A stretch of DNA of 10,480 bases, taken from NCBI GenBank assembly GCA_006515795.1, contig VFMC01000101.1:1-10480 (forward strand). Reading direction: 5' to 3'. Position numbers and translations under genes: made by a program. This DNA is from Acidimicrobiaceae bacterium. Lineage in GTDB: Bacteria > Actinomycetota > Acidimicrobiia > Acidimicrobiales > Ilumatobacteraceae. The notes under the pieces are model-generated. The model was not told the origin of the DNA. It did not search any database and saw nothing but the letters and a program-made list of their open reading frames with translations. Shown here one piece after another: positions 1 through 7,200 of this stretch. How positions within the stretch are numbered: position 1 is the stretch's first letter; each line of letters begins with the position of its first letter.

Positions 1-1402
1 TGTCGCTCACCGGACCGAAGGTGTCCTCCGACACGATCACGCCGGTGGTGGCCAGCATGCCCATGCCGGTGAGCGCCACGAGGTACAGCGAGAACACCAG
101 GTTGCCGCCGCCGAGGGCAAGCGACACCCCGATCGCGATCGCGATCGCGATCACGGCGTAGACCGAGCTCTCGAGCCCGTATGCGGTACCCGCCAGCACG
201 ACTGTGGCGGGCCCCGTCTCGGCGCTGGCGGCGATCTCCTTCACCGGGGTGAAGTGCGTGGCCGTGTAGTACTCGGTGAGGCGGCTGATGAGCTGCGCCA
301 GCACGAGGCCGATCCCGACGGCGCCGAAGCAGCGCCAGCCGGCGTTGAAGTAGTCGTTGCCCACGTAGGCGAGCGACACGATGAGCGTGCCGACGAGCGT
401 AAGCGAACCGGCGACGAGGAAGCCCTTGTTGATCGGCTTGAGTGCGTTGGTCTCGCCCACTTTCGCCTTCACCGCGAACACGCCGGCGATCGACGCGATC
501 ACGCCGATGGCGCGAGCTGCCAGTGGGAAGACGAGGCCCAGAGCAGGGTTGGCGCCGATCGAGTTGAAGGCGGCAACGCCGAGGATGATCGAGGCGACGA
601 GGGTGACCTCGTAGCTCTCGAACAGGTCGGCGGCCATACCGGCGCAGTCGCCCACGTTGTCGCCGACGTTGTCGGCGATGGTGGCGGGGTTGCGGGCGTC
701 GTCCTCGGGGATACCGGCTTCGACCTTGCCGACGAGGTCGGCGCCGACGTCGGCAGCCTTGGTGAAGATGCCGCCACCGACTCGCAGGAACAACGCCAGC
801 AGCGAGCCGCCGAAGCCGAAGCCGATGAGGATCACCGAGCTGGTGTTCTGGAACACCATGATGATGAGGGTGGCGCCGAGCAGGCCGAGACCGACGGTGA
901 ACATGCCGGCGACCCCGCCGGTGCGGAACGCCACCGTCAGCGCCTTCGGCAAGCTGTTGGTGAGTGCCGCTGCAGCCGTGCGGACGTTGCCGCGGGTGGC
1001 GAGGGTCATGCCGATGTATCCGGTGAAGCCGGATGCAAGGCAGCCCATCACGAACGCCATCGTGCGCCACAGGCCGGCCTGAGCGAACGACAGTGCTTGC
1101 GCACCACCTGGCTTGTCGATCGCCGTCGACGTGAGGAACACGATCGCGGCAAGCGGTACCAGGATGACCGCGATGGTCTTGAACTGACGCTTGAGGTACG
1201 CCGCCGCGCCCTCTTGGATCGCCTTGGCGATCTCTTGCATCTTCGGGCTGCCCGGGTCGGCCGCCATGACGTTCCTGGCGAGGCCGAAGCCGACGCCGAT
1301 CGCGAGGAGCGCGGCCGCAACCGACAAGTACAGGACAGCCCACTCACCGCCCTTCAGCTGGAACACCTGGTAGCCGCCTTCGGCAAGAATTGATGCTGAC
1401 AC
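1..1402 (-). CDS. hppA: Membrane-bound proton-pumping pyrophosphatase (H+-PPase), N-terminal two thirds, partial
   Basis: This integral membrane enzyme hydrolyses pyrophosphate and pumps H+ (some relatives pump Na+) across the cytoplasmic membrane. The 467 residues visible start MSASILAEGG and hold many hydrophobic segments, the first at about residues 18-38. Family hallmarks are QEGAAAYLKRQF near residue 55, RGNVRTAAAA, the pyrophosphate-binding DVGADLVGKVE at residues 218-228, and the acidic Mg-binding stretch DNVGDNVGDCAGMAADLFES at 244-263. The frame stays open to the window edge, ending at TFGPVSD, so about 200-300 residues of a usual 670-800 are missing. The GNTTAA/GNTTKA site that separates K+-dependent from K+-independent types lies beyond the edge, so the subtype is unknown. 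The GTG start at 1402-1400 is chosen because AAGG lies 7 nt upstream and the protein start fits the family. It is divergent from sdhC. Confidence 0.95.
   Translation of the reverse strand, partial: MSASILAEGGYQVFQLKGGEWAVLYLSVAAALLAIGVGFGLARNVMAADPGSPKMQEIAKAIQEGAAAYLKRQFKTIAVILVPLAAIVFLTSTAIDKPGGAQALSFAQAGLWRTMAFVMGCLASGFTGYIGMTLATRGNVRTAAAALTNSLPKALTVAFRTGGVAGMFTVGLGLLGATLIIMVFQNTSSVILIGFGFGGSLLALFLRVGGGIFTKAADVGADLVGKVEAGIPEDDARNPATIADNVGDNVGDCAGMAADLFESYEVTLVASIILGVAAFNSIGANPALGLVFPLAARAIGVIASIAGVFAVKAKVGETNALKPINKGFLVAGSLTLVGTLIVSLAYVGNDYFNAGWRCFGAVGIGLVLAQLISRLTEYYTATHFTPVKEIAASAETGPATVVLAGTAYGLESSVYAVIAIAIAIGVSLALGGGNLVFSLYLVALTGMGMLATTGVIVSEDTFGPVSD
131..154. repeat. Hexamer tandem repeat inside hppA
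   Basis: Three exact copies of GATCGC and a fourth with one change (GATCAC) run head to tail. Read on the minus strand they encode alternating Ile and Ala in a membrane helix. The repeat contains overlapping GCGATCGC palindromes. Its length is a multiple of six, so copy-number change would keep the frame. Confidence 0.8.
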
Positions 1403-1409
1403 CGCTCGA

Positions 1410-1413
1410 CCTT
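1410..1413 (-). promoter_or_regulatory. Shine-Dalgarno site that sets the hppA GTG start
   Basis: Read on the minus strand this is AAGG, followed by 7 nt and then GTG at 1402-1400. No ATG in this frame gives a plausible family N-terminus, so this site decides the start. The frame stays open upstream of the GTG, so the choice rests on the ribosome site and on protein similarity. Confidence 0.6.
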
Positions 1414-1475
1414 GTGGGTTTGGGGCGCGACCGTCGTAGACGCGCCGTTGGTGGAAACGTGGAGAGTGTAGGGAC

Positions 1476-1496
1476 TTTCGCGTGTGACGCACGAAA
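1476..1496. promoter_or_regulatory. Imperfect 21-bp palindrome, possible operator
   Basis: The left arm begins TTTCG and the right arm ends CGAAA. Around a central G, 8 of 10 symmetric positions pair, with mismatches at pairs 6 and 8. It sits just upstream of the TACACT hexamer proposed for hppA and about 45 bp before the TACCGT hexamer proposed for sdhC, where a repressor or activator could act on either gene. I do not recognise the factor. Confidence 0.3.
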
Positions 1497-1586
1497 TGTC
1501 CGCGTACCAGCGCGGAGTTCGTCTCGGCGGCATCGCGGGACTACCGTTCGCTGCGCACTCTGCAGTTCGAGGAAAGCTGTCACCAC

Positions 1587-2384
1587 ATGGCTCAGACAAT
1601 CCCGCCTGGCACGCCGGCGGCGCCCGCCACACCATCGAGCGCTCGTGAACCGGTGACCGCAACGGCCGTCGGCACGAGGAGGCGGAAAAACTTCCTGCTC
1701 GACCTGTACGGAACTGCCGTCGGCAAGAAGTACGTGATGGCGATCACCGGAATCATGGGGATCGGCTACATCGTGGCCCACATGGTGGGAAACCTGAAGA
1801 TGTACCTCGGCCAGGACGCCGACGGCATCTACGCGATCGACCACTACGGCGAGTTCCTCCGCGAGCTGCTCGTGCCGATCCTGCCGCGCACGGTGACGCT
1901 GTGGATCCTGCGTAGCGGGCTGATCCTCGCGCTGGTGCTCCACCTCCATGCGGCGTACTCGCTCACCGTGCTGAATCGCAGGTCCCGGCCGGTGAAGTAC
2001 CAGAGCGCTCGCGATTACCAGATCGCCAGCTTCGCCAGCCGCACCATGCGGTGGACGGGAGCCATCGTGCTGCTGTTCATCGTCTGGCACCTGCTCGACC
2101 TCACCGGAGGTCAGGTGAACCCCGACTTCGTTCGCGGTGCCACGTACCGCAACGTCGATGCCAGCCTCAGCCGGGTGCCGGTCGCGGCGTTCTACGTGCT
2201 CGCCAACATCGCCCTCGGCGTGCACCTGTACCACGGCACCTGGAGCCTCTTCCAGTCGATCGGGTGGTCCAGCCCGCGGTTCAACGCATGGCGCCGCGCC
2301 CTGGCCACCGGCCTTGCCACCGTCGTGGTGGTCGGCAACGTCTCGTTCCCCGTCGCCGTCCTCGCCGGCATCGTCAAGGTCTGA
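1587..2384 (+). CDS. sdhC: Succinate dehydrogenase cytochrome b558-type membrane subunit SdhC
   Basis: This is the membrane anchor that holds heme b and reduces quinone (probably menaquinone) with electrons from SdhB. The 265-residue protein has a Pro/Ala-rich N-terminus (about 1-45) and then five hydrophobic segments near residues 48-70, 105-128, 157-175, 198-220 and 238-262. Histidines in successive helices (H65, H119 or H121, H168, H213) have the spacing expected of the four axial ligands of a diheme single-chain anchor, as in the Bacillus and Wolinella b558 family. There is no SdhD gene, which fits this three-subunit class. ATG at 1587 is preceded by GAGGAAAG (1569-1576), a good ribosome site. 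It is first in the sdhCAB operon, with 14 nt between its stop and sdhA. Confidence 0.93.
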   Translation: MAQTIPPGTPAAPATPSSAREPVTATAVGTRRRKNFLLDLYGTAVGKKYVMAITGIMGIGYIVAHMVGNLKMYLGQDADGIYAIDHYGEFLRELLVPILPRTVTLWILRSGLILALVLHLHAAYSLTVLNRRSRPVKYQSARDYQIASFASRTMRWTGAIVLLFIVWHLLDLTGGQVNPDFVRGATYRNVDASLSRVPVAAFYVLANIALGVHLYHGTWSLFQSIGWSSPRFNAWRRALATGLATVVVVGNVSFPVAVLAGIVKV

Positions 2385-2398
2385 TCGGAAAGCACACG

Positions 2399-4360
2399 AT
2401 GACTACTGATGTGATCACTTCCGCGATGACGGATGCGTCGAGCGCCAAGCTCGCCGGCAAGTCGCCGATCGCGGCGGTCCCCGAGATGTGGGAGACCTTC
2501 AAGAGCGACATGAAGTTGGTGAACCCCAACAACAAGCGCAAGTTCAAGGTGATCGTGGTGGGCACCGGCCTCGCCGGCGCATCGGCGGCGGCCACCCTTG
2601 CCGAGCTCGGGTACCAGGTCGACGCGTTCACGTTCCACGACTCGCCGCGCCGTGCCCATTCGATCGCCGCGCAGGGTGGCATCAACGCGGCCAAGAACTA
2701 CAAGGGCGACGGCGACTCGGTCCATCGGTTGTTCTACGACACGATCAAGGGTGGCGACTTCAGGGCCCGTGAGTCGAACGTGCACCGCCTTGCCGAGGTC
2801 AGCGTCGACATCATCGACCAGATGGTCGCCCAGGGCGTTCCATTCGCCCGCGAGTACGGCGGTCTGCTCGACAACCGCAGCTTCGGCGGCGCCCAGGTCA
2901 GTCGCACGTTCTACGCGCGGGGCCAGACCGGTCAGCAGCTGCTGATCGGTGCCTATCAGCAGATGGCCCGTCAGATCGGCCTCGGTACGGTGCGGCTGTT
3001 CAACCGCTGCGAGCTCGTCGACACCGTCGTCATCGACGGCCGCTGTGCGGGCATCGTCACCCGCGACCTCGTGACCGGGCACGTCCAGTCGCATGCCGCG
3101 CACGCCGTGGTGCTGTGCACCGGCGGGTACGGCAACGTGTTCTTCCTGTCCACCAACGCGATGATGTGCAACGTCACCGCGGCGTGGCGTGCCCACCAAC
3201 GTGGTGCGTTCTTCGCCAACCCGTGCTACACGCAGATCCATCCGACGTGCATCCCTCAGGCAGATGACACGCAGAGCAAGCTCACGCTGATGTCGGAGTC
3301 GTTGCGCAACGACGGCCGCGTGTGGGTGCCGGCGCAGGCGGGCGACGAGCGGTCGGCTGCCGACATCCCGGAAGGCGAGCGCGACTACTACCTCGAGCGG
3401 CTGTACCCGAGCTTCGGCAACCTGGCTCCGCGCGACATCTCGTCGCGTGCCGCCAAGCGTGCCGTCGACAGCGGGCGCGGTGTCGGACCGCTGAAGAACG
3501 GGGTGTTCCTCGACTTCTCCGACGCGGTCGCGCGCCTCGGCAAGGAGGTCGTGCAGGAGCGCTACGGCAACCTGTTCGAGATGTACGAACGCATCGCCGG
3601 GGAAGATCCGTACGCGGTGCCGATGCGCATCTATCCGGCGAGCCACTACACGATGGGCGGGCTCTGGGTCGACTACGAGTTGATGACCACGGTGCCTGGT
3701 CTGTACTGCGCCGGCGAGGCCAACTTCAGCGATCACGGCGCCAACCGGCTCGGCGCCTCGGCGCTCATGCAAGGTCTTTCCGACGGCTACTTCGTGTTGC
3801 CCTACACGATCGGCAACTACCTGGCGCCGATGTTGAACAAGCCCACTCCCGGCGTCGACCATCCGCAGTTCAAGGCCGCCGAGGCCGAGGCCCGCCAACG
3901 GTTCCAGGGCTACCTCGACATCAACGGCACCCGCTCGCCCGACTGGTTCCACCGTGAGCTCGGCAAGATCATCTGGAACCACTGCGGCATGGAGCGCACC
4001 GAGCAGGGCCTCGAGCAGGCACTCACCGAACTGCCGGCGCTCTACGCCGAGTTCCAGAAAGACCTCCGCGTCACCGGCGACGGCTCGTCGCTGAACCAGA
4101 CGCTCGAGAAGGCCGGCCGCGTCGACGACTTCTTCCAGCTCGGCATGCTGATGTGTCGCGACGCGCTCGAGCGCAGGGAGAGCTGCGGTGGGCACTTCCG
4201 TTCCGAGTTCCAGGACGACGAGGGCGAGGCCAAGCGCGACGACGAGCACTTCGCCCACGTCGCCGCCTGGGAGTGGACCGGCGATCCGATGCGGGCCACC
4301 CGCAACGTCGAACCACTCGACTTCACCACCGTCCACCTCGCCACCCGGAGCTACAAGTGA
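2399..4360 (+). CDS. sdhA: Succinate dehydrogenase flavoprotein subunit SdhA
   Basis: This subunit oxidises succinate to fumarate on a covalently bound FAD (TCA cycle and respiratory complex II; the reverse reaction is possible). The 653-residue protein has the dinucleotide motif GTGLAG at 55-60, and RRAHSIAAQGG with H87 as the expected FAD attachment residue. Active-site motifs are HPT at 281-283, PRDISSR with R345, SHYTMGG with H416, and GANRLGASAL with R450. The C-terminal helical domain carries RRESCGGHFR near 592-601. It resembles the Bacillus-like/mycobacterial Sdh1 flavoprotein type. ATG at 2399 follows GGAAAG (2387-2392) by 6 nt; the frame is open further upstream, but that part overlaps sdhC and has no SDH similarity. 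No lesion is visible. The stop overlaps the sdhB start as GTGA. Confidence 0.96.
   Translation: MTTDVITSAMTDASSAKLAGKSPIAAVPEMWETFKSDMKLVNPNNKRKFKVIVVGTGLAGASAAATLAELGYQVDAFTFHDSPRRAHSIAAQGGINAAKNYKGDGDSVHRLFYDTIKGGDFRARESNVHRLAEVSVDIIDQMVAQGVPFAREYGGLLDNRSFGGAQVSRTFYARGQTGQQLLIGAYQQMARQIGLGTVRLFNRCELVDTVVIDGRCAGIVTRDLVTGHVQSHAAHAVVLCTGGYGNVFFLSTNAMMCNVTAAWRAHQRGAFFANPCYTQIHPTCIPQADDTQSKLTLMSESLRNDGRVWVPAQAGDERSAADIPEGERDYYLERLYPSFGNLAPRDISSRAAKRAVDSGRGVGPLKNGVFLDFSDAVARLGKEVVQERYGNLFEMYERIAGEDPYAVPMRIYPASHYTMGGLWVDYELMTTVPGLYCAGEANFSDHGANRLGASALMQGLSDGYFVLPYTIGNYLAPMLNKPTPGVDHPQFKAAEAEARQRFQGYLDINGTRSPDWFHRELGKIIWNHCGMERTEQGLEQALTELPALYAEFQKDLRVTGDGSSLNQTLEKAGRVDDFFQLGMLMCRDALERRESCGGHFRSEFQDDEGEAKRDDEHFAHVAAWEWTGDPMRATRNVEPLDFTTVHLATRSYK
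4347..4350 (+). promoter_or_regulatory. Shine-Dalgarno site that sets the sdhB GTG start
   Basis: GGAG inside the last codons of sdhA is followed by 6 nt and GTG at 4357-4359. The frame is open farther upstream, but only this GTG gives an SdhB-like N-terminus (MSRHLSDIKLKIWRQ) and a translationally coupled 4-base overlap with the sdhA stop. Confidence 0.75.
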
Positions 4361-5022
4361 GCCGCCACCTCTCCGACATCAAGCTCAAGATCTGGCGTCA
4401 GGCCGGCCCCGAGGCGGCCGGTCGATTCGAGAGCTACCTGGTCGCTTCGATCAGTGACGAGGCTTCGTTCCTCGAGCTGCTCGACGTGCTCAACGAGCAG
4501 CTGATCAGCGAAGGCCGCGAGCCGGTCGTGTTCGACCACGACTGCCGTGAGGGCATCTGCGGCACGTGTTCGCTGATGATCGATGGCCAGGCACACGGCC
4601 CCCAGCGCGGCACGGGCTTCGACCGGATCGTCGAGTCGGGCGGGTACATCACCGCCGACACGGGTGGTGCCCCCGATGCCAACCTCATCCCGATCCCGAA
4701 GCCGGTCGCTGAAGCGGCGATGGATGCGGCCGCCTGCATCGGCTGTGGCGCATGCGTCGCGGCCTGTCCGAACGGCGCGGCCAACCTGTTCACCGCCGCG
4801 AAGGTGGCTCATCTCAACCTCCTCCCACAGGGGCAGGCCGAGCGCTTCAAGCGGGTGGAGGCGATGGTCGAGACGATGGACCAGTACTTCGGTTCGTGCA
4901 CCAACCACGGTGAGTGCGAGGCGGCGTGTCCCAAGGAGATCTCGATCGACGTGATCGCGCTCATGAACCAGGACTACCGCAAGGCCAAGTTCAAGAACCG
5001 CAAGACGCTCTCGCGCCGGTGA
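4357..5022 (+). CDS. sdhB: Succinate dehydrogenase iron-sulfur subunit SdhB, with apparent internal deletion
   Basis: This subunit carries electrons from the SdhA flavin to the quinone site through [2Fe-2S], [4Fe-4S] and [3Fe-4S] clusters. The protein has 221 residues, against roughly 240-260 usual. The C-terminal ferredoxin domain is complete: CIGCGACVAACP gives C127, C130, C133 and C137, and C181, C187 and C191 follow, so both its clusters can be ligated. The N-terminal domain has CREGICGTC (C63, C68, C71), but the expected fourth [2Fe-2S] cysteine is absent. After HGPQRGT (residue 86) the sequence jumps directly to GFDRIVESGG. In relatives a stretch containing TCQLHM, an EPWR-like motif and a VKDLVVDRS-like motif lies between these two. 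About 35-40 residues are thus missing in frame. The start is GTG, coupled to sdhA. A real defect, a natural variant or an assembly error are all possible. Confidence 0.93.
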   Translation: MSRHLSDIKLKIWRQAGPEAAGRFESYLVASISDEASFLELLDVLNEQLISEGREPVVFDHDCREGICGTCSLMIDGQAHGPQRGTGFDRIVESGGYITADTGGAPDANLIPIPKPVAEAAMDAAACIGCGACVAACPNGAANLFTAAKVAHLNLLPQGQAERFKRVEAMVETMDQYFGSCTNHGECEAACPKEISIDVIALMNQDYRKAKFKNRKTLSRR

Positions 5023-5031
5023 ACGCCGGGC

Positions 5032-5048
5032 TGATCGGCACCCGATCA
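5032..5048. terminator. Hairpin between convergent sdhB and GH2 genes, possible terminator
   Basis: TGATCGG and CCGATCA form a perfect 7-bp stem with the 3-nt loop CAC, 10 nt after the sdhB stop and 9 nt before the end of the convergent GH2 gene. The position suits a bidirectional terminator, but there is no T-tract on either strand, so an intrinsic terminator is uncertain. CCGATCAG recurs at 5064-5071 and could pair alternatively with CTGATCGG at 5031-5038. Confidence 0.4.
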
Positions 5049-5056
5049 ACGCCAGC

Positions 5057-7123
5057 TCAGCGTCCGATCAGACTCTCGTACCGATTCGTGGCCAAACCCT
5101 CACCGTGATCGAGGGTGAGGTCGAGCCAAAGACCGCCGGGAGCATCCGGCACGACGAACTGGATGGTGCCCACCCGGACGCAATCGTCGGGTGGGATGTC
5201 GCCGGTGAACCGCCAGGTGTGTCGACCACCGGGCCACCGCAGCGCTGCCGTGCACTCGGCGTGTTCGAGCGTGTGATGGGCGTCGCTCACGACGTGGATG
5301 TCGAGGGCGATGCCGGCGCCGACCGCGACCCGGTCGGCCAGCCGGTCGGCGACGACGATCACCGGCCGGCAGGCGTCGGTGACTGCTGCGAAGGCCAGCT
5401 TCGGTCTTCGCTCGTGGTCGAGTATCGACGACGAGATCCTCGGCGACGGGTCGGCGAGCGACGACAGGCAGAACCCGCCTGTCGGTCGGTACTTCAGCCG
5501 GCGCAGCGTCTCGATGTGATGGCGCAACAGGTCGGACTGGTAACGCTGAGTTGCCTGCTTCCAAGATTCGAAGGTCGTGTGCCCGGTGACCGGAACGTAC
5601 TGCGCCATCAGCTCGCGCTGCAGCCCGCCGTGGGCCACCAGCTCGTCCCAAGGAAGTTCCGGCCAGGCCTCTGTGGCGATGAACTCGTGCGAGTCGGGAA
5701 CCGACTGCGAACCGAACTCGCTGGCGAATCCGACCATCCGCGGCAGCAGCGCGGCGAACCCGGCCAGATCTCGCGCCTCGCCGCGCCCCCAACCGAATCG
5801 GAGGTGGGTGTCGGTGCCTTCCAACTGCGGGAGGTGCGGGGCGACGCCGCTGTTGGCGATCACCGGTCGCGACTCGTCGATCTTCTCGATCGCCCGCTTG
5901 ACCCACCGGTCGAGGATGGTCTTGTTCCATGTGGGCAGCTGCTGGCTCACCGCGCCGACCTCCGGTGTGTCGTGCGCGCACCACAGCATGATCGAGGGGT
6001 GATGGCCGAGCACGTCGACAGCGGCGCGGGCCTGTTCGACCGCTTGCCGGCGGACAGCGCGCACGAACCTTCCGTGGAGCGGGAAGTCCTGCCACACCAA
6101 CATCCCGATGCGATCGGCAGCGGCATAGAAATCGGGGGGAGCGATGTGGCCCTTGGCGCGGATGAGATCGAGTCCGGCCTCACGGGCGAGCGCTACGTCG
6201 TGGGCGATCGCGGTGGCATCGCTAGTGGCGAGGTCGATGTGGGCGGGAGGCATGTTGATGCCCTTGGCGAACAGTCGTTCCCCGTTGACCGACACGATCC
6301 AGTCGTCGACCGAGATCTCGCGCAGGCCGGTGCGAACGGCGTGTTCGTGGCTGGCGACGCCATCGACGGCGAGAACCACGCGCACCTCGTGCAAGGGTTG
6401 ATCGCCGAGCGACCACGGCCACCACAGCGCCGGTTTGGCAACGTCGAGGGTCCAGGCGATGTCGTTCATGCCCTTCGCCAGAGAGTGGTCCTGCTCGGCC
6501 ATCACCGTGTCGTCGACAAGTGTGGTCACCGTGACAGAACGGGCCGCGTCGCTGTCGAGGCGGGCGTGCAGGCGCAGATGCGCCCGTGTGTCGTTGGCGT
6601 CGCGGCACAGCACCCGGCAGCGGTCGATGCGTGCCGGTCCGGTGAGGTCGACCGTCACGTGACGCCACAGTCCGCCGGGGTTCCACGCGCCGTCGACCGA
6701 GCCGTCGTCCTGATACGCGCCGGTGAGGTTGCGCCGCTTGCGGGGATCACGTTGCGGGGCCGAGACGACCTCGACGGCGAGGATGTGATCGGGCGTCAGC
6801 CGGGTGAGGTCGGTGATGTCGAAGCTGTGCGGGAAGAAGTACCCCTCCGGGTCGCCAAGGTAGGCGCCGTCGAGCCAGACGTCGGCCTGGTAGAAGACGC
6901 CGTGGAGTGTCACGAAGGCACGGCGACCGGGTGGTGGAGGGTCGAGCTGGAACCGCGTTCGGTACAGCAGTGGACCGTCGGTCGTCGCGAACGGTGGCTC
7001 GTGACGCCAGTGCCCGGGCACGGAGACGGTGGGCCACGACCCGTCGTCGTAGTGGAGGCCGAGCGCGGTCCGGCGGACCTCGTCGTCGGCGCCCGAAGCT
7101 CGCCAGACGCCGCTGAGGTCCAT
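5057..7123 (-). CDS. Glycoside hydrolase family 2 protein (beta-mannosidase/galactosidase-like) with altered acid/base motif
   Basis: The predicted role is exo-cleavage of beta-linked sugars; the substrate is unknown. The 688-residue protein has a GH2 sugar-binding N-domain (about 1-165, with WDDG-like HYDDGSW and VWLDG), an Ig-like middle domain (about 166-270), a TIM barrel (about 271-580, GERLFAKGIN, LVWQDFPL, HHPSIMLW) and a small C-terminal part. SEFGSQS holds the expected nucleophile E469. The acid/base site, normally NE after the LWC strand, reads WCAHDTPE (381-388), so the catalytic Glu position seems to be Thr, with Asp and Glu nearby. No signal peptide or membrane segment is seen, so it is probably cytoplasmic. 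ATG at 7123 is preferred: an ATG at 7225 would overlap the divergent gene, whereas 7123 has TACGCT 6 nt ahead and begins the fold with MDLSGVWRAS. Confidence 0.85.
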   Translation of the reverse strand: MDLSGVWRASGADDEVRRTALGLHYDDGSWPTVSVPGHWRHEPPFATTDGPLLYRTRFQLDPPPPGRRAFVTLHGVFYQADVWLDGAYLGDPEGYFFPHSFDITDLTRLTPDHILAVEVVSAPQRDPRKRRNLTGAYQDDGSVDGAWNPGGLWRHVTVDLTGPARIDRCRVLCRDANDTRAHLRLHARLDSDAARSVTVTTLVDDTVMAEQDHSLAKGMNDIAWTLDVAKPALWWPWSLGDQPLHEVRVVLAVDGVASHEHAVRTGLREISVDDWIVSVNGERLFAKGINMPPAHIDLATSDATAIAHDVALAREAGLDLIRAKGHIAPPDFYAAADRIGMLVWQDFPLHGRFVRAVRRQAVEQARAAVDVLGHHPSIMLWCAHDTPEVGAVSQQLPTWNKTILDRWVKRAIEKIDESRPVIANSGVAPHLPQLEGTDTHLRFGWGRGEARDLAGFAALLPRMVGFASEFGSQSVPDSHEFIATEAWPELPWDELVAHGGLQRELMAQYVPVTGHTTFESWKQATQRYQSDLLRHHIETLRRLKYRPTGGFCLSSLADPSPRISSSILDHERRPKLAFAAVTDACRPVIVVADRLADRVAVGAGIALDIHVVSDAHHTLEHAECTAALRWPGGRHTWRFTGDIPPDDCVRVGTIQFVVPDAPGGLWLDLTLDHGEGLATNRYESLIGR

Positions 7124-7129
7124 GGCCGC

Positions 7130-7135
7130 AGCGTA
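7130..7135 (-). promoter_or_regulatory. Candidate -10 box of a leaderless promoter for the GH2 gene
   Basis: On the minus strand TACGCT is followed by the 6 nt GCGGCC and then ATG at 7123. This TANNNT-N6-ATG layout puts the transcription start at the start codon, as in known actinobacterial leaderless genes. There is no Shine-Dalgarno sequence, and no clear -35 box was identified. Confidence 0.45.
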
Positions 7136-7188
7136 ACCAGCACGGGTCGGCCCGGCTGTTGCGATCGGCCTGCTCCACGAGGTCGGGG

Positions 7189-7194
7189 TAGGGT
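7189..7194 (+). promoter_or_regulatory. Candidate -10 box of a leaderless promoter for the AAA+ ATPase gene
   Basis: TAGGGT is followed by 6 nt (CGAACC) and ATG at 7201. The same hexamer at the same distance precedes the VWA gene at 10155-10160. The AGGG core, 7 nt from ATG, could alternatively act as a weak Shine-Dalgarno site, so the two readings compete. Confidence 0.45.
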
Positions 7195-7200
7195 CGAACC

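Larger units (their letters stand above)
1403..1586. promoter_or_regulatory. Divergent hppA/sdhC promoter region
   Basis: This 184-bp non-coding stretch separates two divergent genes. Visible -10-like hexamers of the actinobacterial TANNNT form are TACACT on the minus strand (1470-1465, for hppA) and TACCGT on the plus strand (1542-1547, for sdhC). The latter has a weak TTCGTC at 1518-1523, 18 bp upstream. Both would give leaders of roughly 35-60 nt carrying Shine-Dalgarno sites. An imperfect palindrome at 1476-1496 lies across the -35 area of the proposed hppA promoter. The short hexamers are common by chance, so the exact promoter assignments are weak. Confidence 0.4.

Noticed and set aside
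254..1393. A 379-codon open frame on the plus strand opposite hppA
   Set aside because: It is a shadow of hppA. The minus-strand reading has the pyrophosphatase motifs DVGADLVGKVE and DNVGDNVGD; this one is compositionally odd.
2051..2398. N-terminal extension of SdhA by 116 codons
   Set aside because: The extension overlaps sdhC out of frame and reads as Arg/Pro-rich sequence. The ATG at 2399 has a good ribosome site and the correct family start.
2192..4336. A 714-codon open frame on the minus strand opposite sdhA
   Set aside because: It is antisense to a well-conserved SdhA, with low-complexity composition and no family similarity.
7159..7164. TTGCGA upstream of the AAA+ gene, with another at 10109-10114 before the VWA gene, as a shared -35 box
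   Set aside because: The distances to the TAGGGT boxes are about 24 and 40 bp, too long and unequal for a -35 element.
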